DNA from: Hyphomicrobium sp. LHD-15
Lineage (GTDB): Bacteria > Pseudomonadota > Alphaproteobacteria > Rhizobiales > Hyphomicrobiaceae
Assembly (NCBI RefSeq): GCF_031157355.1
Contig: NZ_JAVIFT010000004.1
Span: 1 to 64,000, forward strand
Reading direction: 5' to 3'
DNA: 64,000 bases
The notes below the pieces were generated by a model, which worked only from the letters and a program-made list of their open reading frames with translations, was not told the DNA's origin and did no database searches. The translations under genes and the position numbers were made by a program. Shown here in pieces: positions 1 to 6,685 of the stretch (position 1 is its first letter; each line of letters opens with the position of its first letter).

Positions 1-96
1 TTCTGCCGGGGCCGAATAGATTTTGCGCGAGCCGGACAGCGGGCCGGTGGTGACCTGAAACGGCGTCATCTCGGACGGACGTGCGGGCTTGTTCAT
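1..96 (-). CDS. thiC: Phosphomethylpyrimidine synthase ThiC, N-terminal fragment (cut by window edge)
   Basis: Only the first 32 codons are inside the window; the gene runs off the left edge. The peptide opens MNKPARPSEMTPFQVTTGPL and continues SGSRKIYSAPAE. The TTGPL..SRKIY stretch is typical of the ThiC N-terminus, which precedes the radical-SAM core. ThiC converts aminoimidazole ribotide to the HMP pyrimidine moiety of thiamine in the cytoplasm. The call rests on this short motif only, so it is probable rather than certain. No THI-box (TPP riboswitch) is visible upstream, which is unusual for thiC. Confidence 0.72.
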   Translation of the reverse strand, partial: MNKPARPSEMTPFQVTTGPLSGSRKIYSAPAE

Positions 97-692
97 AGGA
101 ATGCGCTCCAAGAAAATGACGCCGACCAACAGGTCGACAAGTGCGGCTTGGACCGCAAAGCGCGTGCCAAAGGCAATCGGCTATTTTCGCAGGAAATTCC
201 CGCGTGCCTCGTCGGGTTGCGTCACATGTCGCAGGGGACTGTCTCATTCACGTGTCACATGGACGGCGTGCATCACACAAAACCCGCTCGTTTCTCGCTC
301 CCCGCGCACGAGCGAGAGGAAAACAAGGCAACACAGCGCGTTATTTTCTGCCGGTTGGGAATAGCGCTCCGCTCAAGTGCATACCGCTCAGAGCTTGGCA
401 CACCATTTGCTGACGTAAGCGGCGTCGGGGCGTTGATGTATTGACCTCATTTAGAAGTCGTCTCCTGAGGTGCTCGCAATACTCACTGCGCTCTTCGAAG
501 CGAGCAAACGGCGCTCCAGTTTCACGCGACTGGCTGCGTATCGGCGCTCGTCTCCTGACCCTTGGGACGGCTGCAAGGCTTTCCGGGGGAGGCGGCTCGC
601 CTAACACCTTCTCCCAATCTAATAGGTGAGCCGCCTCACTTTTTTTCCGCTTTGCTGCCGCTTCCCGGGAAATCTCCATCGTCCAGGTTCCC
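97..692. other. Intergenic region between thiC and lipA
   Basis: No convincing gene is seen. Open frames here have no ribosome-binding site and no recognisable domain. It must hold the divergent promoters of thiC and lipA. The clearest structure is a perfect 8-bp inverted repeat at 293-300/310-317 with a 9-base loop, in the presumed thiC leader. The conserved TPP-riboswitch blocks were looked for on the thiC strand and not found. Confidence 0.5.
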
Positions 693-1664
693 ATGGTCAC
701 CCTCATCAACACGCTTCAGAACCGGCCACGACATCCCGAGAAGGCCAAGCGACCGGACTCGCCCTCTCCGCCGCGCCCGGATTGGATCCGCGTCACGCTC
801 TCATCAGGGAGCGTGCTGAACCAAACTCTCTCCGTCGTGCGCGAACATGGGCTCAAGACGGTCTGTGAGGAGGCCGCTTGTCCAAATCTCAGCGAGTGCT
901 GGTCGAAGCGGCACGCGACGATGATGATCATGGGCGATACATGCACGCGCGCGTGCGCCTTTTGTAACGTCAGGACCGGAATTCCGCAGCCATTGAACGA
1001 TCGCGAACCGGAAGAAGTCGCGGCGGCCGTTGCCAAGCTGGGCCTCAAACACGTGGTCATTACCTCGGTGGATCGCGACGATCTCGCCGATGGCGGCGCG
1101 GAGCATTTCGCGAGGACCATCGAAGCGGTACGCCTCAGCGCACCGGGCGCAACCATCGAGGTGCTGACGCCGGATTTCCTGCGCAAGAGCGGGGCGATTG
1201 AGACGGTGATGGCCGCGCGGCCGGACGTGTTCAATCACAACCTCGAGACCGTGCCGTCGCTCTATCTCCGGATCCGCCCGGGCGCGCGCTACTTCCATTC
1301 GCTTCGGCTGCTAGAAACCGCGAAGCGCCTCACTCCCCAGGTGTTCACGAAATCGGGGATCATGGTCGGGCTCGGCGAGGAGCGCGACGAGGTTTATCAG
1401 GTCATGGACGATCTGCGTTCGGCCGGCGTCGACTTCCTGACGATCGGCCAATACCTGCAACCGACACCGAAGCACGCGCCGCTCGTCCGATATGTTCCTC
1501 CCGACGAGTTCGAGACCTATCGCCGGATCGGACTGGCGAAAGGATTTCTGCTCGTCTCTTCTTCGCCGCTCACGCGCTCATCGCACCACGCGGACGAAGA
1601 TTTCGAGCGCCTTCGTGCTGCGCGCCGAGCCGCCGACCGGGGTAGCGTTGAAACATCTGAATGA
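693..1664 (+). CDS. lipA: Lipoyl synthase
   Basis: Radical-SAM enzyme that inserts two sulfurs into protein-bound octanoyl groups to make the lipoyl cofactor of 2-oxoacid dehydrogenases and the glycine cleavage H protein. The 323-residue product has both cysteine triads: Cys58/63/69 (auxiliary 4Fe-4S cluster) and CxxxCxxC at Cys84/88/91 (radical-SAM cluster). The C-terminal [13 protein letters not shown] stretch carries the Arg-Ser-Ser motif whose serine ligates the auxiliary cluster. Length is normal for the family. The gene is monocistronic here, with no pyruvate dehydrogenase genes nearby. The ATG at 693 has no strong Shine-Dalgarno, but it leaves a normal-length N-terminus. Confidence 0.96.
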   Translation: MVTLINTLQNRPRHPEKAKRPDSPSPPRPDWIRVTLSSGSVLNQTLSVVREHGLKTVCEEAACPNLSECWSKRHATMMIMGDTCTRACAFCNVRTGIPQPLNDREPEEVAAAVAKLGLKHVVITSVDRDDLADGGAEHFARTIEAVRLSAPGATIEVLTPDFLRKSGAIETVMAARPDVFNHNLETVPSLYLRIRPGARYFHSLRLLETAKRLTPQVFTKSGIMVGLGEERDEVYQVMDDLRSAGVDFLTIGQYLQPTPKHAPLVRYVPPDEFETYRRIGLAKGFLLVSSSPLTRSSHHADEDFERLRAARRAADRGSVETSE

Positions 1665-1832
1665 CGTTTACGGAGCGTCGTTAAGGAATTCCGTTTATCC
1701 ATTGGAAAAGACGCGTGGCGGCAGCATACTATGGCCGCCAGCCAGCCGCCGAGACCGATGCGGCTCGACCGAAAGCGCGAACGAGGGGGAAGCCGACAAG
1801 CCTAGAAGGGGGACTGATCGCAGGAGGACATA

Positions 1833-3101
1833 ATGCCTCTCAGACTGTCGCTTCCGGCTAGCTGGATGCTGTTCGCGCTGCTGTTGGCGCCCCTCGCGGC
1901 GTCGGCCCAAGACAATCAGGCGGCGAAAGAATTCTCGACCCAGCAGCTCGATCAGATGCTCGCGCCGATCGCGCTTTACCCCGACGATCTTCTCACCAAC
2001 GTGCTCGTCGCCTCCACCTACCCGCTTGAAGTCGTGCAGGCGGCGCGCTGGCGGCAGGACAGCGCAAATGCCAAGCTCAAGGGCGAGGCTCTCGAGAAGG
2101 CCCTCGACGGCAAGGATTGGGATCCGAGCGTCAAATCCCTGGTACTTTTCCCCGACGTTCTGCGAACCATGAACGACAAGCTCGATTGGACGCAGAAGCT
2201 CGGCGACGCCTTCCTCGCCCAGCAAAACGACGTCATGGACCGCGTCCAGTTTCTGCGCCAGAAGGCCGATGCTGCGGGCTCTCTCAAAACGAACGACAAG
2301 CAGAAGGTCTCCAAGCGGGACAACGCGATCATCATCGAACCCGCAAATCCGGAGGTCGTCTACGTTCCGGTCTACCAGCCGACAGTCGTCTACGGATCGT
2401 GGTGGTATCCGGACTATCCTCCCTACTACTGGTACTGGGATACGCCACCTTCCTATTTCGTATCCGGACTCTTCTGGGGAACCGGCCTCGCGATCGGAAC
2501 ATCGCTGTGGCGATGGGGACATTGGGATTGGCACAATCACGACATCGACATCAACGTCGACCGCTACAATCGCATCAACGTCAACCGCGCGCAGATCACG
2601 TCCAACAAATGGGTTCATGATCCGCACCATCGCGGCTCCGTTCCTTATCGCGGGAAAGAGGCACGCGACAAATTCGGCAAGTCGCGCGAAAAGCTCGATA
2701 GCGCACGCCAGGATTTCCGCGGCTTCGACAAAGACAAGCTTGGCGACAAAGCCGGCGACAAGCTTCGGGATGGCGCCGGTCGCGACGGCGATCTCAAAGA
2801 CCGGGCTGGTCAAGGCGGCCAGAAAGTCAAAGACAGGGCCGGAGACCGGACGCCCAAAAGGGACATCTCCGACAAAGCCCGCTCTCGCGAGAGCCCATCA
2901 AAGGCTTTGGACGTGAAAAGAAAAGGCGACGTCAAGAAGCAAGTCGATCGCGGGCAAGTGAGCCGCAAATCTGCAGCCAAGCACATGTCCGCCCCACCGA
3001 TGCGGGCCGTTCAACGCGGCGGCGGCGGGATCAACAGGGGTGGGGGAATAAACAGAGGCGGAGGAATGCACAGGGGCGGCGGCGGACGGGGTCGAAGATA
3101 G
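1833..3101 (+). CDS. DUF3300 family secreted protein
   Basis: 422 residues with an N-terminal signal peptide (hydrophobic residues about 8-25, ending ASAQ). The DUF3300 domain follows; its hallmark is the LAPIALYPDDLL segment near residue 42. The middle is rich in Tyr/Trp/Pro. The tail from about 265 is highly charged (Lys/Asp/Arg) and ends in Gly-rich repeats of GGGINR type. The ATG at 1833 has a strong AGGAGG about six bases upstream. Family function is unknown; the protein is predicted periplasmic or cell-surface. It lies 53 bp upstream of a DUF2950 gene, and the two families recur side by side in proteobacteria, which suggests a joint role. Confidence 0.88.
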   Translation: MPLRLSLPASWMLFALLLAPLAASAQDNQAAKEFSTQQLDQMLAPIALYPDDLLTNVLVASTYPLEVVQAARWRQDSANAKLKGEALEKALDGKDWDPSVKSLVLFPDVLRTMNDKLDWTQKLGDAFLAQQNDVMDRVQFLRQKADAAGSLKTNDKQKVSKRDNAIIIEPANPEVVYVPVYQPTVVYGSWWYPDYPPYYWYWDTPPSYFVSGLFWGTGLAIGTSLWRWGHWDWHNHDIDINVDRYNRINVNRAQITSNKWVHDPHHRGSVPYRGKEARDKFGKSREKLDSARQDFRGFDKDKLGDKAGDKLRDGAGRDGDLKDRAGQGGQKVKDRAGDRTPKRDISDKARSRESPSKALDVKRKGDVKKQVDRGQVSRKSAAKHMSAPPMRAVQRGGGGINRGGGINRGGGMHRGGGGRGRR

Positions 3102-3154
3102 CCCCCGACAATTCGGATGCCTTCAATCTCAGCTTTACGAATGGAGCGCGTGCC

Positions 3155-4114
3155 GTGTTCAAACTTCGCAAACCGAGATTTCATCGACCGGGCCTCGTCA
3201 CTCTCGCCGTTGCGCTCGGACTTTCGCTTCCGTCTTTCGCAGCCCGTGCCGCAGACGAGCAGTCCGTTTTCAGCTCTCCCGACGAAGCTGTCGCGGCCCT
3301 CGTCAGCGCCGTCAAAAGCGAAGGAACAGCTGAGATCGTGCGTGTGCTCGGCCCCGAAGGTTCCGAAATCGCACAATCCGGCGATCCCGTCGCCGATGCG
3401 GCGCGGCGCGAAAAGTTCATCGCGGCATTCGATGAAGCGAACAAGCTGGATCGCGTGAAGGATACGGAAGCCATCCTCGTGATCGGACACGACGAATTTC
3501 CGTTCCCGGTTCCGCTGGTCGAGACGGCCGGCAAGTGGCGTTGGGATACGGTCGCGGGACTGGATGAAATCCTAACCCGGCGCATCGGCGAGAATGAGCT
3601 GGCGGCCCTGGAAGTCATGCGCGCCTACCTCGACGCGCAACGAGAGTATGCTGCTCTCGATCGGGACGGGCGCGGTCCGCAATACGCACGGAGGCTGTTG
3701 AGCAAAGAGGGAAAAAAGGACGGGCTTTACTGGCCGGCATCCGGAGATGGCGACGTGAGCCCGCTCGGTCCGCTGATGGCGAATGCGCAAAGGCAAGGCT
3801 ATGCGCGCACCGATAGCACCGGCGCCCCGCGCGCCTATCACGGCTATTTCTACCGCATCCTGTATTCGCAGGGGCCGTCGGCCAATGGCGGGCAACGGGA
3901 GTATCTCATCAACGGCCGCATGATCGGCGGCTTCGGTTTGATCGCGATCCCTGCGGAGTACGGCAATTCCGGCGTGATGACCTTCATCGTCGACGATGAC
4001 GGCGTCGTCTTCGAGAAGGACCTGGGTGCCGATACGGCGCGCGAATCCGCCCGGATCTATTCGTTCGATCCGGACAGCACATGGACCAAGGTGAGCTTGC
4101 CCGCCGGCGAGTGA
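3155..4114 (+). CDS. DUF2950 family secreted protein
   Basis: 319 residues. A Sec signal peptide covers about residues 1-32 (hydrophobic LVTLAVALGLSLPSF, cleavage near ARAAD). The rest matches DUF2950 in layout: an N-terminal FSSPDEAVAALVSAVKS helix, then a domain that includes the Gly/Tyr-rich YHGYFYRIL and the FIVDDDGVVFEKDLG ending. Function is unknown; a periplasmic location is predicted. It is probably co-transcribed with the DUF3300 gene 53 bp upstream. There are no catalytic motifs I can identify. Confidence 0.88.
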   Translation: MFKLRKPRFHRPGLVTLAVALGLSLPSFAARAADEQSVFSSPDEAVAALVSAVKSEGTAEIVRVLGPEGSEIAQSGDPVADAARREKFIAAFDEANKLDRVKDTEAILVIGHDEFPFPVPLVETAGKWRWDTVAGLDEILTRRIGENELAALEVMRAYLDAQREYAALDRDGRGPQYARRLLSKEGKKDGLYWPASGDGDVSPLGPLMANAQRQGYARTDSTGAPRAYHGYFYRILYSQGPSANGGQREYLINGRMIGGFGLIAIPAEYGNSGVMTFIVDDDGVVFEKDLGADTARESARIYSFDPDSTWTKVSLPAGE

Positions 4115-4145
4115 TCAACCCAGATCTCGCCGACCACGCGGAACG

Positions 4146-4538
4146 CTATTTTGGCTTCGGCTTGGCGCGCGCGATCCCTTCCTGCCGCAGGTAGGAGATG
4201 ACCTGCCAGATTTCGGTCTCCGAATAGGTGCCCTCGAACCCGCCCATGAGGGTGCCGGGGCGGCCTTTGAAAATGATGTCGAACACGATCGTGTCGTCGG
4301 CTCCGCCGTTGGGGCGGAACAGGCCTTCGACGAGGTTGGGTGCGCGGGCGCCGAGGCCGTTGGGGCCATGGCAGAAGAGGCAAGTGTTGCTGTAGAGCGC
4401 TTTTCCTGCCTCGATCGCCGTTGCCTGGCCCTCAAGTGGGTTCTTCTTTTCCGCAGCGTCGTCTGCAAACGCGATCCCTACGCCTGCTGCGAACAATAGT
4501 GCCGTCGCCATCGACAGCACGGCCGTCACATGTTTCAT
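4146..4538 (-). CDS. Class I cytochrome c, probable electron acceptor of the PQQ dehydrogenase
   Basis: 130 residues from the ATG at 4538, chosen because an AGGAG lies 10 bases upstream and the start gives a clean signal peptide (residues 1-25, ending AFA). A single haem site CLFCH is at residues 53-57, and a likely Met axial ligand lies in GTLMGGF. The EIWQVISYLR helix near the end is typical of small class I cytochromes c. It is periplasmic. The gene starts 69 bp after the stop of the PQQ dehydrogenase on the same strand, so the pair probably forms an operon in which this protein takes electrons from PQQH2. It plays the part of XoxG/MxaG/PedF-type cytochromes; which of these it resembles most cannot be judged by eye. 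Confidence 0.9.
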   Translation of the reverse strand: MKHVTAVLSMATALLFAAGVGIAFADDAAEKKNPLEGQATAIEAGKALYSNTCLFCHGPNGLGARAPNLVEGLFRPNGGADDTIVFDIIFKGRPGTLMGGFEGTYSETEIWQVISYLRQEGIARAKPKPK

Positions 4539-4607
4539 CTTCCGGTGGCTCCTGGGTGCAAGGTCGGTCGCGGCACGCCCGCCCAAAGGCCGGCGTGCCG
4601 CTCGAGG

Positions 4608-6329
4608 CTATTTGCGCTTGTGGACCGCAAACACGAACAGGCTGCCGCCGAGCTGGCGCGTCTTCAGCCATTCGCCGTAGACCAGCGGCCAGATGCTGCC
4701 GCCGCCCGGTCCTGCCAGGATGGCAACGTACTGGGTGTCGCCGACCATGAAAGTGGTGGGGTTCGAGTGAATGCCGGTTCCGACATTGAACTCCCACAGC
4801 GTCTCGCCGGTATCGTCCTTGATGGCGCGGAACGTTCCTTCTGCGTCACCGTTGAAGACCAAGCCTCCGGCGGTTGCCAGCATGCCGCCCGTCGCGGGCG
4901 TGTTTTGACGGCGAGACCACACCAGTTCGCCCGTGGTGCCATCGAACGCCTTCACGTACCCGCCACCGGGGTTGAGCCGCAGAACGTCGGTTCCCAGGAA
5001 CCACTGACCGGGCTTGAACTCCTGTTTCTTGGCGGCGAGATCCATCGACATGTCGCGACCGGGTACATAGACGTACCCCGTTCTCTTGCTGAAGGCGGCA
5101 GGTACCCATTCCTTGCCGCCGTCGAGTACGGGCGCGATGTCCTTGGTCTCCTTGCCGTAAGTCGGGATCTTTTCTGGGTCCGCCTCGGGCCGGCAGTTGT
5201 CGCCCCAGCTCTTCACCCAGTTGACCCGCCCCATCGGCACGACCCAGTTGCATTTGTAGGTCTTGCGATCGATCGAGTAGAGGTGCCCGTTACGATCTGC
5301 GTGGAGCCAGGTCTTACGGTCCTGCTTGTCGGTGATAAGGATCGATTCGTTGGTGCCGTCGTAGTCCCACACGTCATGCGGCGTGTACTGGAAGTGGCCT
5401 TTGATGGCGCCGGTCTTCACGTCGATCGCGATCGTGGATCCCGTGTAGAGGTTGTCGCCGGGGCGAACGCTACCGTCGAAGTCGGGGACCGGATTGCCCA
5501 CGCCCCAAAGCAAAAGGCCGGTTTCCTTGTCGTACGAGCCCGGAAGCCACGGGGTTCCGCCCGCCGTCTTCCAGGAGTCGCCACCCCACGTTTTCGCGAT
5601 CTCTTCCTTTCCGGTCATGGGAACGGTGTGCGTTTTCCAAGCTTCCTTTCCGTCATCGGCATTCAAGGCGTAGATCGTGCCAGGGTTGGCGCCCACGTCG
5701 CCGCCCGAGTTGCCGATCAAAATCTTATTGTCGACGATCATCGGCATGGACGTGAAGATCTCGCCGGTCTTGTAGTCGCCGAGCTTCGTCTCCCAGACGA
5801 CCTCTCCGGTGTGGTTGTCGAGTGCGACGACGTGAGTGTCGAGCGTCGCCAGGATCACCTTGTCCTCGTAGGCGATCACGCCGCGGTTCACGTCGCCGCA
5901 GCAGAGCTTCGGACCAAGGTCGGCCGGGAGCTTGCGATCGTAGCGCCAAAGCACCTTGCCGGTGACGCCGTCGATGGCGAACACGCGGTTCTGGCTCGAC
6001 GACACGTAGAGGCGGCCATTCACGGCCGTGATCTGTGAATCCTGGGCGCCGAGAACGCCAAAAGACAGGCTCCATTTGGCGACGAGATCGCCGACGTTGT
6101 CCGAATTGATCTGTTTCAGAGGCGAATAGCGCGTGCTTTCGTAGTCGCGGCCGTACATGAGCCAGTTGTTCGGATCCTTGTCCGCATTCAGCAGCATGTC
6201 TTCGGTGACGTAGTATTCGATGTGCTTGCCATCGAGCGTCGAGACGCCGAGTGAAACCGCAGGTGATGCGCACACGCCTATCGCGGCACTCGCCAGCAAT
6301 GCCCTCTTGAGGCTAACTCTGCCCTTCAT
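4608..6329 (-). CDS. PQQ-dependent methanol/ethanol-family dehydrogenase with lanthanide signature
   Basis: Periplasmic quinoprotein that oxidises an alcohol and passes electrons to cytochrome c. The ATG at 6329 is preceded by GGGAG nine bases upstream and gives a 573-residue preprotein with a signal peptide (to about residue 26). Eight-bladed propeller features are seen, including repeated W/GxLLWG motifs and the vicinal disulfide Cys143-Cys144 (GPKLCCGD). Asp322 and Asp324 (WDYDG) match the catalytic Asp plus the extra Asp that marks lanthanide-dependent XoxF/PedH enzymes; calcium enzymes have Ala or Ser at the second position. The usual metal-ligand Glu of the GGE-x-G motif appears here as Asp211. 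No haem domain is present, so it depends on a separate cytochrome, encoded just downstream. It is not clearly MxaF or XoxF, and substrate is unknown. Confidence 0.92.
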   Translation of the reverse strand: MKGRVSLKRALLASAAIGVCASPAVSLGVSTLDGKHIEYYVTEDMLLNADKDPNNWLMYGRDYESTRYSPLKQINSDNVGDLVAKWSLSFGVLGAQDSQITAVNGRLYVSSSQNRVFAIDGVTGKVLWRYDRKLPADLGPKLCCGDVNRGVIAYEDKVILATLDTHVVALDNHTGEVVWETKLGDYKTGEIFTSMPMIVDNKILIGNSGGDVGANPGTIYALNADDGKEAWKTHTVPMTGKEEIAKTWGGDSWKTAGGTPWLPGSYDKETGLLLWGVGNPVPDFDGSVRPGDNLYTGSTIAIDVKTGAIKGHFQYTPHDVWDYDGTNESILITDKQDRKTWLHADRNGHLYSIDRKTYKCNWVVPMGRVNWVKSWGDNCRPEADPEKIPTYGKETKDIAPVLDGGKEWVPAAFSKRTGYVYVPGRDMSMDLAAKKQEFKPGQWFLGTDVLRLNPGGGYVKAFDGTTGELVWSRRQNTPATGGMLATAGGLVFNGDAEGTFRAIKDDTGETLWEFNVGTGIHSNPTTFMVGDTQYVAILAGPGGGSIWPLVYGEWLKTRQLGGSLFVFAVHKRK

Positions 6330-6362
6330 TGATTGTCGCTCCCATTTGCCATGCTTTTTTTG

Positions 6363-6382
6363 GGCGATCCGGACGGATCGCC
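6363..6382 (-). promoter_or_regulatory. Perfect stem-loop in the PQQ dehydrogenase 5' leader
   Basis: GGCGATCC and GGATCGCC flank a four-base loop, ending 34 bases upstream of the dehydrogenase ATG. On the coding strand it is followed by a run of A, then the ribosome-binding site. It could protect the 5' end of the mRNA or bind a regulator. Role is inferred only. Confidence 0.4.
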
Positions 6383-6421
6383 ACGAGGTCGGCAATGACC
6401 GGGGTGCAGTCATCATGCCAT

Positions 6422-6443
6422 TTCTGGGAAAACTTCCCGGGAA
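6422..6443. promoter_or_regulatory. Paired TTC..GGAA palindromes, candidate operator for the PQQ dehydrogenase
   Basis: TTCTGGGAA (6422-6430) and TTCCCGGGAA (6434-6443) lie 12 bases apart start to start, about 100 bp upstream of the dehydrogenase start codon, where an activator or repressor could act. No regulator gene is adjacent. Confidence 0.3.
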
Positions 6444-6640
6444 GGCAAAATCAATGGCTTAGGATTTTCAGGGGTGGATGCCCCGGCAAACCGGGCGACA
6501 CAGGTGTCGCGGCGGTAATACGCAAAAACAGCGCTGGCATTCCATCCGCCTACGGGCCTTCGAGCCCATCGGTCGACGACCGCAGGAGCGAACAAATTCC
6601 GCTCAAATTATCGGTTGGCGCATGTTGCGGAACAGGCCCC

Positions 6641-6658
6641 CGAAAGCGTCAGCTTTCG
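6641..6658 (-). terminator. Hairpin just downstream of the decaheme cytochrome gene
   Basis: CGAAAGC and GCTTTCG pair across a four-base loop, about 27 bases past the decaheme stop codon. There is no T-run after it on the minus strand, so it is either a weak terminator or a 3'-end stabiliser. Confidence 0.35.
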
Positions 6659-6685
6659 AAGACGGGATCGTGATGGTGCCAAGCG

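Larger units (their letters stand above)
6330..6685. other. Leader/promoter region of the PQQ dehydrogenase and 3' end of the decaheme operon
   Basis: No gene is seen. Several inverted repeats are packed here: 6363-6382 (perfect 8-bp arms, 4-base loop) in the dehydrogenase leader; two TTC..GGAA palindromes at 6422-6430 and 6434-6443; CCCGG/CCGGG at 6482-6495 followed at once by GCGACAC-ag-GTGTCGC at 6495-6510; and a 7-bp hairpin at 6641-6658 just after the decaheme gene. Confidence 0.6.

Noticed and set aside
97-350. TPP riboswitch before thiC
   Set aside because: The conserved THI-box blocks were not found on the thiC strand; only a simple hairpin is present.
1695-2813. 372-codon minus-strand frame opposite the DUF3300 gene
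   Set aside because: Composition is the mirror of the DUF3300 tail; no signal, domain or start context.
4530-6038. 502-codon plus-strand frame opposite the PQQ dehydrogenase
   Set aside because: Antisense shadow of a clear quinoprotein gene; no ribosome-binding site or motif.
6481-6535. c-di-GMP-I riboswitch suggested by GGCAAACC
   Set aside because: The tetraloop receptor and second-stem signatures do not fit, and the distance to the dehydrogenase start is long.
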